Notes: generated by a model from the sequence alone, not told the origin. A DNA stretch of 64,000 bases from Anastrepha obliqua (GCF_027943255.1 NC_072895.1:88786001-88850000), one strand, 5' to 3'. Numbered from the stretch's first letter, positions 1 through 11,303 are shown. Numbers and translations are program-made.

Positions 1-169
1 CTGTGAGTGTATATGTGTATGTACACATGCGCATGCGTAAGTAATAAGTGAAATTGCCGAAGATGCACATAATTTATGAAAGACTTCAATTATGCTCATT
101 TCACATGTCCCACATGCAGTCCGCGACAAATGATTTTTTTTCCCTTGTTCACTCCTCTCGGGATCACAT

Positions 170-2217
170 ATCCTCGACAAGACTATTCCATCCTACACAG
201 TTCTGTGTTGTTGTTTATGCACCGTCTCATGAGATGTCGGCATCTGCTAGTTCGTGCTGCATCTACCTTCTCCAAGTGTTTTTTTGGTCGACCGCGACCT
301 CTACTCCCTTGCAGGTCCAGTGCCATCACCGAGATGCTATCTGGTGTGTGACCTATCCATCGCCACTTTCTGCATTTGATTTGCCTAAGGATGGGTTCCT
401 CGTTCCTTAATCTCCACGTCGTTACTGATGGTGTTTGGCCAGAATATTCTGCAGATGATACGGAGGCATTTGTTGATGAAGAATTGTAGGTTCTGTGTGA
501 TGGTGTTAGAGGCCAGCCATTTTTCGTTTCCGTACGACAATACGGACTTCGCCTGGAGATTCGCGAACTCCTAATACATTATGCAGTTGCCACATTCATC
601 TGCTCCACCACCTACTATGATGATGCAGGCGAGGTAGCAAAAGCTTTCAACGAATTCCACCGGGCATCCGTCTACCAATATCTGCCTTGCGTTATTGTGG
701 TTAACTCTCATAGCCGTGGTCTGGGCAATGTTAACCTCCAGTCCGACAGTGCGTGCCAGAGCGACTAGTTTGTCCGCTTTCGCTTGCATGTCAGAGAGTT
801 TGTGAGAGAGGAGACAGATGTCATCGGCGTAGCCCAGGTCCTCAAAATGTCTGGTGAAACTCCACGCGATGCATTTTTTGTGCAGAGTTAGTTGGCTCAT
901 GATGTCATCAAGGATGATAACGAAGAGAAGGAGCGATAGCAGACAACCTTACCTTACGCCTTTGTTGGTAGTGAATGGATCGCTGATATCGCCTTTGTGA
1001 AACACTGCCAGTACGGAGTTCTCTTAGAGGGCATTGATGAGGCGGATTATCTTGGCGGAAACTCCCTTTATACTCAGTGCAAGTGATATTGCTTGATAGT
1101 GCCGAACGCCTTATTGAAGTTTACGAACAACATGTAGAGCGGGGAGCGGCACTCAACTGATTGTTCTACTATAATCCGAAGTGTGTTGGCTTGGTCAACA
1201 CTGCTTCGGTGAGGGCGGAAGCCAGCTTGCTCGTCTCTTAAGGAACGTTTGATATCTTTGCGCCTGCTTTATATAATTACGGCTACAATTTTGAAGATGG
1301 TGCTAAGTAGGGTTATTCCTCGCCAATTGCCGCAGTCACGCAGATCGCCTTTCTTGGGCAGCTTCACTATAATGCCTTTTGCCCAGGACGGAGGCAGCTT
1401 TTCATTACTCCGACGGCGGTAACGTGGGGATGAAGAATTTCCGCTGATATATGCGGGTCGGCTGTCATTAGATCAGGTTGTATGCCATCTTCGCCCGCCG
1501 CTTTGTTGAACTTCAGCCTCTTCATTGCATCCTTTTTTTGTTTTTTTTTTTTGCATTTCAATTGCATCCTTAATCTCCGCTAGGCTAGGGCAGGTTGTTG
1601 TTATTTTATTGTTGGGTTTTGTTGTGCTGCCCACTTCAAAGCTAGATGTACTGCTAAGAGAAATGTTGCTAGTTGCTTCAAAGTGTTCCTTCCATCTGCG
1701 GATCTGGTCATCAATGGAAGTCAGATCTCTGATCGGCTAGTGGCTGTTACTCCGCTGATTGCTTAGTTGGCCAACTATGCGGTACAGCTGTCGCATGTTG
1801 TTTACTCATGCTGCCGCTTCGGCATCGCTAGCAAGGTCTTCAACGAACTTTCTCCCATTATTTTTGGCCGAAGGGAGCCATCGCTGATAAATTGTCTTTT
1901 AAGTTCGTTTCCAAGTGGTGTTAGAGATCCATGGTTTGCTGTTGGTGGTCTTTATTGTGCCAAGTTTTTCCTGAGCAATCTGCCTGAGCGTGGCGTTTGT
2001 AGCTTCCCAATCAGAGTTGTTGTGGTTGGTGGGCAGTTTCTCGCGAATGGCGCTAGTTGTCTATTTTTTGGTCGCAGGCTCGCGCAGCAGCTGGACGTTG
2101 AGTCGCTTATACCTGCGTGGTGTGTACTTTTTCTTACTGCATTTCATCTTGATCCTGACGTCACCGCTAATTAGCTCGTGGTCGCCGTCTATGTCGGCTC
2201 ACGGGTCCCCTGACTAG
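170..2217 (-). pseudogene. RTE-like non-LTR retrotransposon ORF2 remnant (reverse transcriptase, several frames)
   Basis: Read on the minus strand from 2217 downwards, this is a decayed reverse transcriptase ORF in several frames. An N-terminal linker piece occurs near 2060-2120 (RRYKRLNVQLLREP). The early RT motif NKAAGEDGIQPDLM lies near 1480-1510. The catalytic YADD motif lies in a 109-aa open stretch at 571-900 (GYADDICLL), followed by the thumb-type sequence VGLEVNIAQTTAMRVN. The C-terminal part near 410-540 reads SVLSYGNEKW and INKCLRIICRIFWPNTISN, and 180-410 gives KWRWIGHT and RGRGRPKKHLEKV, which match the tail of RTE-like proteins. Frameshifts and stops make it inactive. No endonuclease domain was recognised, so it is probably 5' truncated. 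Clade is inferred from motif style; RT identity is secure. Confidence 0.8.
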
Positions 2218-2219
2218 TA

Positions 2220-2650
2220 AGCGCAACCGCCCAGTAGTTCCCCGCCATGTACCTGTGACCCAAATACCCAAGAACGAATTTAGGCATTTCCCAACTAGTT
2301 TCAAGCATCATCGAACCCAGACCCTAATTGCTGCTTGGCTGTCGTAGTAGGTGTTTACTTCCTTAAAAGTTATTACACAAGTCAACAAACAATCCGCTGC
2401 CTGTTTCAAGGTGGCTAGCTCCGCTCGGAATTTACTGTAGTGGTCCCTGATAGCCTAAATTTCAGTTTGATGGAAAACTCCACACGGAGTGCTCCTTCAT
2501 CTGCGCTTCCAACCAACTTCGAGGCATTTTTGAAGAGCTTCACCCACCAGCTGCCCTCAAATGTTGATCCCCGTCCACTCTTCCTTTGAGGCAATGCGAA
2601 TGGGGACTATCACGCTCGGTCCGAGCGAGGATGTACATTAATCATTCTCA
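2220..2650 (-). pseudogene. RNase H fragment of a LOA/I-like non-LTR retrotransposon
   Basis: On the minus strand this stretch gives broken pieces with RNase H character: ALRVEFSIKLKFRLS, then (in other frames) remnants like those around the conserved DSQAAIRAL region of LOA/I-type elements. It resembles the RNase H part of the insertion at 59183-59971. RTE-type elements lack RNase H, so it is more likely a separate fragment adjoining the RTE-like remnant than part of it. Heavily mutated, no usable ORF. Confidence 0.5.
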
Positions 2651-3424
2651 GGGAGGATGAACTCAATGTTTTTGAGAAATAAACTAATAGCAAAAAAATG
2701 CTATGAAAAAATGATAAATTGCTATTAGTGTAAATTAAATAATCGAAAACTAGTTCTGGCCCCAAATTCACTAGACGCGCACCACTTTGGCACTTACAAG
2801 CTTCTCTGTAGTGTATACGTATGGCCTTCCATTAGAATATTTTATGTATACAATGTGCAATGAAGACGGATGTAAGAAGAACAACAACAATCAAAGAATT
2901 TCGGATGGTTTGCACTTGAAAGAAAGTGAAGTGAAATGCCTTAGTTTATGTGCAGTGGATTGGCATACAGCAGTGATCATAAAAATGTGGAATTTTTTAA
3001 GTGGACGACCATGAGCAAGGAAGCGCAGTAAAACATAATTAGCATGAATTTGATTAAATTTGACATTTTTATAGGGCTGATATTTAGCGCTGCTACTTAA
3101 TATAGAATAACTAAATCAACTGGCGCTTGGAGTATTAACGAACGACGAGATAGTGATCCCGGTGGGCCCACAGGATTTTCGAGACTGCAAAATATATAAC
3201 GATACTTTATGATCTAATTATGATAATTTTATTTCAAAAATATACTGATTTTAGTGAAAATTAATAAAAAAAATAATAATAACAAAATTAATGAAAAATA
3301 ATAACAATACTTTTTGATGTAATTAATTTTATCTAAAAAATATATTTTGTTTGACTCAAAATTACTCAAACATAAAGCTGTTTGTTAATTAGGAGCATTT
3401 ATCTCCGAAAAAAGTTATTGAAGA
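2651..3424. other. AT-rich stretch with no recognised gene
   Basis: AT-rich DNA with poly-A and AAT-rich runs near 3250-3310. The 75-aa open stretch at 2787-3014 has no recognisable motif and no compositional support as a gene. I see nothing else here. Confidence 0.5.
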
Positions 3425-3730
3425 TTGAAAGCGGTGGGCTTGTGCATCACTGCCAACTGATAGAGCCTTGGTTTGAAACCCACTGTCGGCATGAAACTCC
3501 AAAATGATAGAAAAGGTTTTTTTTCTAACAGCGGCCTGCATTGCCTGCTAAACTTCCAAAAGAATTTCTGCTTACAAAAACCTGCTTATAAAAAAGGATC
3601 TGCCATTCGAAGGTGGCATAAAACTGTAGGCCCCTCCATTTGTGGAGCAACATGAGAATACATACCACAATTTAGAGCAGGAGTCAAACACCCAACAAAG
3701 GATGTGCGCGCCAGTTATATTTATATTAAT
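3425..3730 (+). mobile_element. tRNA-derived SINE, diverged copy 3
   Basis: Head contains a box B-like sequence (GGTTTGAAACC at 3469-3479). The body shares with the copy at 54220-54478 the blocks AAACTGTAGG, CTCCATTTGTGGA.CAACAT, GAGTCAAACACCCAACAAAGG and GTGCGCGCCA, in the same order, and ends in a TTATATT-type tail just before the mariner at 3732. Box A is too degraded to place. The head differs from the copy at 49612, so this is probably a separate subfamily sharing the same body. Confidence 0.65.
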
Positions 3731-3731
3731 A

Positions 3732-4982
3732 CGAGGGGTGCCTTTTATATGTCGGGATTAGAGAACAAAAACAAATTTTAGTCATCGAAAATCACTTTAT
3801 TGTTTTTCAAAATATTCTCCATGAAGATCTATACACTTTTGCATTCGTGTGAACCAATTGACGAAGCACTTTTGCCACTCTGAATGAGGTACCTCTTCTT
3901 CAGGTGTCGAAAAACGTTAACCTCTCAGTTTGTTTTTTACGTACGGGAATAAAAAGAAGTCATTCGGTGCCAAGTCAGGACTATACGGCGGATAACCCAT
4001 TAATTCGATGTTTTGGGTGCTCAAAAATGCAGTTGTTTGAGCCAATGTGTGAGAGCTCGCATTGTCCTGGTGAAGAGTGATCCGTCTATGGCGATTGGTT
4101 TTCCTAATTTCTTGGAAGACAACTGGCAAAGAAATGGTTGCGTACCACTCAGAATTTACTGTTCTGCGTTGTTCTAGTGGTACGGTTGCGACATGTCCAG
4201 TTTTTCCGAAAAAACAGGCGACCATTTGCTTGGAAGTGCTTCGTGCGCGAACAACTTTTGTTGCATTTGGCTCATCTTGAACCACTCATACAGTCGACTG
4301 CTGTTCACTTTCGGGCTCATACGCGTAAATCCATGATTCATCACCTGTCACGATGTCATAGACGTATTTCGAAGCCCCGCGATCGTATCTTTTGAGTATT
4401 TCCTTCGACACGAGCCTATTTTTGAGCGATTGACAAATTGTGTGGGATCCAACGCGAGCAAATTTTTTTGACAGTCAAATGTTTATGCAATATTAAATGT
4501 ATGCTGGTTCCACTAATACCTAAGATTGTCTCAACCTCACGATAGGTCACATGACGATCTTGCAATATCAGTTCGCGCACAGCATCAATGGTTTTCGGAA
4601 CAACAACTGATTTTGGACGACCTTCACGAAATTCGTCTTGGAGTGAACTACGAGCACGATTGGATTCACCATACCATCGATAAACACTGGTCCTTGATGG
4701 AGCTACATCGCCAGAAAATGAATTAAGTTCATCCATGCAATGTTGCTCAGTTAATCCACGTCGAAAGTTGTAAAAAATAATCGCACGAAAATGTTCACGA
4801 TTTAATTCCATTTTTGGACCGAGAATCTTTTAAGTTACTCTAAACAACACAAATAGCGCTGGTATTTCAAAACGTTCTGAGTACATAAAAGCCAAAAAAT
4901 GTCAAACTTTGCGATACAGCTGTCAGTTGCCAGATTGCAACTCCAAGGTTGCCAAATCCCGACATATAAAAGGCACCCCTCG
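3732..4982 (-). mobile_element. mariner element, 1251 bp, with perfect 28-bp inverted repeats
   Basis: The ends are inverted repeats: 3732-3759 reads CGAGGGGTGCCTTTTATATG... and is matched without mismatch by the reverse complement of 4955-4982. TA dinucleotides flank both ends (3730-3731 and 4983-4984), as expected for the TA duplication made by mariner transposases. The interior is a minus-strand D,D34D mariner transposase (separate entry). Length is in the usual 1.2-1.3 kb range. Ends are intact while the coding region is broken. Confidence 0.95.
3797..4811 (-). pseudogene. mariner transposase, D,D34D type, broken
   Basis: Starts at ATG 4811 (MELNREHFRAIIFYNFRRGL) with helix-turn-helix region and the WIPHNLSIAQ motif near 4440, all in one frame to 4416. 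Coding then shifts frame. TGDESWIYAYEP near 4330-4365 gives the first catalytic Asp, LHQDNASSH (about 4050-4080) the second, and YSPDLAPNDFFLFP (about 3945-3990) the third. Lesions: a frameshift between 4416 and about 4365, an in-frame TGA near 4290, and a TAA directly after KNKLRG at 3917. The C-terminal CIDLHGEYFEKQ still follows, ending at 3797. About 338 codons, close to the normal mariner length of about 345. Inactive. Confidence 0.9.
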
Positions 4983-5157
4983 TACATCTTTTTATTGTTA
5001 GAATTTTAATAATAAAATTTAACCGATGTTTGCGCATCTCTAATATGTTTGCCTTCCAAATTAGTCGAACTCTGACAAAGATAGTCTTAAATCGGCTTCC
5101 GACACATGACGGAATGCCAATGCACGTAAATTCCAACTTTCTAGCCAATTGTGATTA

Positions 5158-6252
5158 CTGGGTTATTCAATAAGTTTTGCGGTTCGATAAGAAAGGGCAT
5201 TGCTACTAGTCTACATATTTTTTTGTTAGTATTTTCTACAATATAAAAAGTCAAGTATTGTGCAGTGATTGAGTTTTTACTTTTGGAAGGTTTAAAAGCA
5301 AATATGAGCGAATGTTGAAAGTGTAGTGCAGTAGAAAGATGGGTTATTGAATTCAAACGTGGTCGTACAAGCCTTGAAGACGATCCACGACAAGTACGTC
5401 ACAAAACAGCCACAACACCAGAAATCGTGGGAAAATACAGTATATCGTATTGAAAAATCGCCGGGTGCCTAAGGGAGTTTTAGTAGAAGCCCTAGGCATC
5501 TTTTTGAGCAGTATAGGTAATATTTTGGCTGAAGTGTTGGGTTTCAGAAAGCTGTGTGCTCAATGGGTGCCACAGTCGCTAACAATGGAACAAACACGCA
5601 TTCGAATACAACATTTAGAGCTTTTTCGAGAGGATAAAGTGGATTTTGTGCATCGATTCTTCACTATGGACGAGACTTGGGTCTATCACCATGATTCTAA
5701 ATCAAAAGAAGAGGCTAAAAAGTTCTTCGACTTCGAAAAGAGTTCGTGTCCGGAAATCGCCCAAGAAGGAGTTAGCAACATATTTTTGGAATGCGAAGGA
5801 AATTTTGTTTGCGATGATTGCGTGCAAACTGGTAAACCAATAAATTCTAAATATTATTGCAATCTCTTCGACCAGCTGCAGGAAAAAATTCATGAAAAAA
5901 TACCCAGTTTGCAAAGGAAAAAAATATTTTTCATCAGGACAATGCATCGCATCACAAGAGGATTTTGACAATGACTAAAATCCACAAATTTAAGTTCGAA
6001 CCGTTGGAGCATCAAGCGATTTGGCCCCTAGCCACTTTCATCTTTTTTTCAGATCTAACAAAATTCATGCAAGGAAAGCGTTTTCATGCCCTTCCAGATT
6101 CTCACTTTAGGTGTGGAATTTGTAAATTGGAATCTCGTTGAAACAAGTGTATTGGTGTTCAAGAAGGCTCTACTGAATAATACATAAATGACATTTCAAA
6201 CCATAAAATTGTGTTTTTCTTATCGAATCGCAAAACTTATTGAACAACCTAG
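5158..6252 (+). mobile_element. mariner element, 1095 bp, mellifera-like
   Basis: Imperfect terminal inverted repeats: left 5158 onward CTGGGTTATTCAATAAGTTT, right end reverse complement CTAGGTTGTTCAATAAGTTT, about 32 bp in all with few mismatches. TA flanks at 5156-5157 and 6253-6254. The interior carries a plus-strand mariner transposase remnant. Slightly short for the family, consistent with internal deletions. Confidence 0.9.
5304..6187 (+). pseudogene. mariner transposase remnant
   Basis: Probable original start at ATG 5304 but followed by a stop within five codons. Recognisable parts: FKRGRTSLEDDPRQ near 5355, then a 172-aa open frame at 5450-5968 with GFRKLCAQWVPQSLTMEQ (DNA-binding/linker region), FTMDETWVYHHD (first catalytic Asp) and KPINSKYYCNLFDQLQEKI. 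The second-Asp region (normally HDNARPH-like) reads IRTMHRITRGF in the open frame, so that catalytic Asp is lost, and the frame stops there. The C-terminal part is shifted. Closest in style to mellifera/Hsmar2-type mariners. Inactive. Confidence 0.85.
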
Positions 6253-6254
6253 TA

Positions 6255-6639
6255 TAAGCACAGAACACCTAGCTCTTCTAGCTAGACTTCTTATTCAAGC
6301 CGAAAAAAGTTAAAGTAAAGTAAAGTTAGCAAATGCATAGATTTCATATATTTTTATATATAGCCCGAATAGTTCGTACCCAGCCTCTCTTTTTCTCACC
6401 CTCTTCCCATCGATTGATTTACTTTTAGAAAAGTAACGATGGATAGAAACGAAATAAATCTGAGTTTTCATCATCTTCATAATGCGCGTAAGATGTTCCA
6501 GATATTCGGTTATTACTTTTTGAGCTAATTAGTACCTACTTGTTTTTTAGACGACATGCACGAGTCATATTGCTCGCTAAAAGTACACCTCATTTGGGAT
6601 CACGCACAGTAGTGCGTATTATCGTACTAAACCCTTAAC
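6255..6639. other. No recognised feature
   Basis: Short intergenic stretch between the mariner and the R1-like fragment. No ORF, repeat end or RNA gene recognised. Confidence 0.5.
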
Positions 6640-7310
6640 TTCGACCTTTTTAGCTTTGCTTTTGCCCTGCGGTACCGCCATTAGGCATTGCTTTGCAATG
6701 CCAAGCTGGACCATTTATGTCTCTTCACACACATATTGGTCTACTCTCCATTGTTTAGTTGTCCGCTTTTTGTGCTGCGCTGCCATTCTTTCTTCTGCAA
6801 CTCTTCTAGCGTATTCGCGGACCAGTCTTTCTTCAGGCCCATACCAACATCAATTGCAACATTGCTTTACTATATTGCGTGGCGTAACTCTTTCTTTAAC
6901 TATCGTTTCTATAGTCGTCCCTTCAGACACATATCTTGAACAGGAAAAGAATGGGGAATATTTTCAACGGAGCTACCGCAGAAGGAGCACACCATTGCGT
7001 GATTATGACCAAATCTATGAAGGTACTCTCTGAAGCAGCCATGTTCCGTCAGGAATTGTGTCAGGTAGAATTCCGTTTCCGCATGTCTTCGCTCGACCCT
7101 TGTCTGTGCGCTACCGATTAGTCTGTGTGTCCACCTCCCTTTTGTCGCTAAGTCCCAGCGATTTTTCCACTCATCCATGCTCCTTCGTCTTTCTTTTTTG
7201 CGCTCGTTAACCGTAAGTCGCATATTTAGACTTTTGGCTTGTCATACGTTCTGCCCAGTTCGCAAGCCATTATGTCCGACATGACTCACTGGTTCATATG
7301 AGACCGTTCT
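6640..7310 (-). pseudogene. R1-like non-LTR retrotransposon, C-terminal fragment
   Basis: The minus strand encodes the post-RT C-terminal region typical of R1-type ORF2. An open frame at 6909-7223 contains KGRWTHRLIGSAQTRVERRH, FYLTQFLTEHGCFREYLHRF and a CCHC-like zinc-binding knuckle around VCSFCGSSVENIPH. Downstream (6660-6900) other frames continue with EERLVREYARRVAEERM. Upstream, near 7300, YETVSYEP matches the tail of the RT thumb region. Only the last part of ORF2 is present, as expected for a 5'-truncated insertion, and it is split by frameshifts. Confidence 0.75.
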
Positions 7311-8584
7311 AAAAGCGCAGGCAACACATGGCGCTTTTCCTCCGAAACTATTTCCATCTTCTTGGAAATCATCTTACATAAGTGAGGTTTCACTAACTTT
7401 AGCCAATGCTCTCCTGCTCTGCCTGCATACACATCGATTTGAATATTGCCCTTAATGAATTACTATTTTATTCCAAAATTCAGTTTTATTGCTGTTCGAG
7501 CGAGATGAGTCAGTAGCGAGTGAAGAGTAGAAGGAGACAGTGATGCATGAGGGGTGTAAGATTGTAGTGAAGAAAAATGTAGCTGAATATCACAAACTAC
7601 CATTTATTTATAAGGGAGGAAAACAATTTCCCTGGATTTGTTGTCGCAACTTCATGAAACATACATCATACATTTTTGGAGATTATTGTCCATGATCAAA
7701 TACTTATCCTGATTGTTCCGTTAATACAGACCCAAGTGGGTGATAATAATCACCTTGCCAAATTCATCGAAGATAAACTCCTTTTGCGAGAAAAAATCAT
7801 TTCTTAAAAAGAGAATATTTAATGAAGCTAATATAACAAAATTTCAGCTTTCATCAGCATTTTAGCTTTTATGGTGGCTTCTCTTTAAGGCAGAAATATC
7901 GATGATGAAAGACAAAAAAAAAATTATTATACTTTACATGTATTCTAATGTTTTTTTTAATAGTGACGCAACAATAATAACATATAAATTGTATTCTATA
8001 AATAGTAAATCACGCTCTGGATGGACTTAGACTCTGTTTACAGCGCGAATTTGCTATCACTAGTAAACTTTTAGTAAGATGCTTATCAATCCTATATTAA
8101 TACCACTACTACTTACGTGCCATACCTCATAAATAGTTTTCGAAGAGCGTGCGATGTATGTCTGGGTACTATTTTTTATGGATTTCAAATTGTATTTTAA
8201 AATAATTTGCAATTATTTTCAAAGTTATTTTTTATTTTTCTTATTTTCACTTTTTACCATTGATAAGCCTTCTTTCTATATTCGAAACTATATTTTTATA
8301 AAACAATGTATTTTATTATCAAGCACAGACACCTTTTAAACGTGATTAAATCAACTGAACCAGACAGACAACAACGCAAACACCCAACAAGTAATTTTAC
8401 TGGTACTCCTTCGCTCTAGCATGCAAGCAAGACATGAATTTTGGGTGAGAATACAAAGTGTCAATTATCAACCGATAGTATGGAATTGTTTGTAATTCGA
8501 TGTAAAAAATACTTACAGGATCTCATACTAGAGCAGAAAGCGCTAGTTGTATTCTGGAAGAATCACCACTTAAACCAACCAACC
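7311..8584. other. No gene recognised; possible degraded R1 tail at 7320-7460
   Basis: 7320-7460 on the minus strand may continue the R1-like sequence upstream but is too degraded to claim. The rest is AT-rich. Open stretches at 8154-8339 and 8441-8644 have no motif. Confidence 0.4.
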
Positions 8585-8700
8585 AACTATAGTATCTTAA
8601 GAATATACTCTGAGAATTTCATGCGGAAATTCCCAATATTATAGCCTCTACAGCCCATTAACTAGGTAGAGAGCGGTCCGCGCGCTCCTATACCTCAAAG
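8585..8700. repeat. Dispersed repeat, inverted copy at about 40950-41080
   Basis: The sequence around ATATTATAGCCTC..CAGCCCATTAACTAGGTAGAGA..GGTCCGCGCGCTCC is found in reverse complement at 40950-41080, including CCCATTAACTAGGTAGAGA and the GCGCGC block, and the flanking TCTTAAGAATATAC block. About 110 bp are clearly shared. The partner lies inside a TTAA-flanked element (40428-41126), so this is probably a fragment of the same non-autonomous family; the ends of this copy could not be found. Confidence 0.6.
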
Positions 8701-9071
8701 TTTAAGCTCGTTTACCTCGTAACGATTTTTTGAATTTTTCAAATATTCAACCAAATCACTTGAAATTTGAATATGTTGCTCACAACACGTATGGCTATCG
8801 TCGGAACTAAAAGCATAATTTTACAATACTTAAATAATTTCCTATTTTTTACACTAAATACTAGTGAAAAGAGACCCGTTTTTACGAACTTTTTTTTCAA
8901 TAACGCGCCATTTTGTCAATTCTTAATTTTTTCGATTGTTCCAGTTCCAGCATTCTTTCTGATTAAGAATCTTCTTGCGTTTTCTGTTTCAGAAGTCTGG
9001 AAATCACCTCATCTTCAGCGACATTTTTATAATAATAAATATTGTTTTTAAAATAAAGGAAACATTTTTTA
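8701..9071. other. No recognised feature
   Basis: AT-rich. The 94-aa open stretch at 8767-9051 shows no motif. The block around 8700-8890 may be the rest of the repeat at 8585-8700. Confidence 0.4.
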
Positions 9072-9950
9072 CAGGGTGGGCCATATAGCGTTTGCTTTTT
9101 GAACCACCTATTTTTTTGAGAATGGTAACACAAATGACATGTCAAATGTGTTCATAATTTACTTAAAGGTTTGACATTTACGAAATGGGACGCTATACGC
9201 TTGAGCAAAATTGGGAAATATTGAAAACCTATTTCCAAAGTGGTGAGTCTTCTTCTTCTTTTCTGATTTTCACATCGGTGGCTACGTCAAGAAGCAAAAT
9301 TGTCGGATTTGGGGCTCAGAAAGTCCACACGTTACTGTAGAGAAGCAAATGCATCCACAACGAGTCACTGTTTGGTGCGGTTTTTGGTCTGGCGGCATCA
9401 TCGAGTCATTTTTTTTCGAAAATGAGCGAGGAGCCGCGGTTACAGTAAATGGCGAGCGTTACCGTGACATGCTCAACGAGTTTTTGTTTCCAAAAATTGA
9501 AGAGGATGACATGGACGACATTTGGTTTCAACAGGACGGTGCAACTTGTCACACTGCCAAAGTTACACTAGAACTTTTGGCTACCGTTTTTGAATTCCGA
9601 TATCCATTGGCCGCCTCGAAGCTGTGACTTAAGCCCGTTGGACTATTTTTTGTGGGGAGCCGTTAAGGACAAATGCTATGCGAACCATCCAGAGACGACT
9701 GATGCTTTAAAATACGACATCGAAGTTGCCATTCATGAAATTGGAGCCCAAACAATAGAAAATGTGCTTAAAAATTGGGTTCATCGAATGGCCTACTGTA
9801 AAGCCAGTCGTGGCAGTCATTTAAACGATATTTTTTTTTATTCATAAATGACAATGTTTAATCTTTAAAATAAAAAAAAAAATTTGAAAAACTATTGATT
9901 AGTTTTTTTTATAGCCGATTCAAAAATCAAATTTTACAAGACCCACCCTA
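9072..9950 (+). mobile_element. Tc1-mariner element, 879 bp, internally deleted
   Basis: Left end CAGGGTGGGCCATATAGCGT at 9072 and right end (reverse complement) TAGGGTGGGTCTTGTAAAAT are imperfect inverted repeats that agree again at TTTGNTTTTTGAA. TA flanks at 9070-9071 and 9951-9952. Inside is a transposase whose N-terminal DNA-binding region has been removed by an internal deletion. Confidence 0.8.
9185..9847 (+). pseudogene. Tc1-mariner transposase, internally deleted and frameshifted
   Basis: ATG at 9185 opens MGRYTLEQNWEILKTYFQSG, the usual N-terminus, which after about 20 codons jumps to FHIGGYVKKQNCRIWG, i.e. beyond the first catalytic region. RVTVWCGFWSGGIIESFFF and VTVNGERYRDML follow, then the second catalytic motif QQDGATCHTA near 9530-9560. 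After a frameshift near 9600 the third region SCDLSPLDYFLWGAVKDKCY and the C-terminus to the stop at 9847 remain. The helix-turn-helix DNA-binding domain is missing, so it cannot be a working transposase. Confidence 0.85.
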
Positions 9951-10300
9951 TATATGCTCAATTGATGTGCTAATAAGCACTAAAGGTTGAAATATCTTAT
10001 TTTTAATTTTTATTGGCAAAAAAAAAAAATCGTGATAATAGGTGAAATTTTCGTGTTCTAGACCTCCTGGTCCCGTTAAGGTGATAAAAATGCTTCCCAA
10101 AGTCAACTTTTTTTGAACCTTTTGAAATAATTTCACTCGGTTTTTTTTCTACACAGTTTCTAGTTTGGGAAATCACATTCACTTCGCGCAGGGATTTACT
10201 AAGAATCTCTTATACGAGAAACGTTGAATTTGGTTTTTTTTGAGGAGAGGTGGGTTATTGGTGAGGTGGAAAATTTACTAGTGAGATGGGTAATTTAATA

Positions 10301-10980
10301 TCAGGTCAGTGCATAAGTTCGTGTGTTTTTTAAAGGTGGTTTTAAAATTAATAAAAAAGATATTTAGAGTATTTATTAATCAATAATATTTTTTTCTTCA
10401 ATATTTACAATGTCTTCCCAAGGTTTAGGCGAATTTTTAATTCCCTGCTCAAAAAATTGTTGGTCCTTGGAGCCAAAATACGCTTCGATATCCTTTTTTA
10501 TAGCTTCTTTTGAGGAGTAGTTCTCTTGCATTTTGGATAAAAAAAGTTGGATATCATTTCACGGTAGTGCTCACCATTCACAGTTACGTTACGATTCGCA
10601 GCCTCTTTGAAGAAGTACGGTCCAATTATACCTCCAGCCCATAAACCGCACCAAACTGTGACCTTCTCTGGATACATTAGTAGATCTTGCAATTCTTCTG
10701 GCTGATCTTCACTCCAAAATCGACTATTCTGCTTATTTACGTATTCATTTATCCAAAAATGAGCGACGAAGCTGAACACAATTTTTCGATAAAAAAGTGG
10801 ATCTTAAACTTTCTTACCAGAACACGCATTTTATAATAAAATTCAATGATTTGCAAGCGTTGTTCGTTTGTAAGACGATTCATGGTTATATAATTTTGAC
10901 AGTAAAACAAAACACGAAACGTGCGTCAGTTGTTTAAGCCAACTGTTTAAAAAGATAATAGCTATAAAATCACCCTTTAG
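10301..10980 (-). mobile_element. Chimeric Tc1-mariner/mariner remnant
   Basis: On the minus strand the 5' part starts at about 10980 (AAAGGGTGATTTTATAGC) and encodes MNRLTNEQRLQIIEFYYKMR near 10880, jumps to FWINEYVNKQNSRFW (10780-10720) and runs through EKVTVWCGLWAGGIIGPYFF and VTVNGEHYREMISNFF to about 10525. There it passes into ENYSSKEAIKKDIEAYFGS and PWEDIVNIEE, the C-terminus of an irritans-type mariner. The left terminus TCAGGTCAGTGCATAAGTTC at 10301 also resembles mariner (MADE1/Hsmar2-like) ends and not the right end. TA precedes at 10299-10300. Two internal junctions, no working ORF. Confidence 0.65.
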
Positions 10981-11303
10981 TTAATTATAAGTTTGATTTT
11001 ACTTTGATTAATTTATTTAGCATTAATCTTTTTTTATAGTCTGTAAGAAATACTGTATTTTTAGACTATTAATGGAATAAATAAATAAATAAATTTCACA
11101 GAGACAAAGCATGCGCCTTAACGGTCACTGGGTTGTTAGCACTACTTCTTCTACTTCTATATATTGAAATCAGAAAGTTATTATACCCATACATTATATT
11201 TATTTGCATACACTCGTACATATATTTATGCATTTCACTTGTTTTGGCGCTTATCAGTCTGCGAATATAATTTGTGTGTGTGATTAAGCGAAACGTGAGT
11301 GTA
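10981..11303. other. No recognised feature
   Basis: AT-rich spacer. The minus-strand open stretch 11096-11434 has no motif and crosses the end of the next element. Confidence 0.5.
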
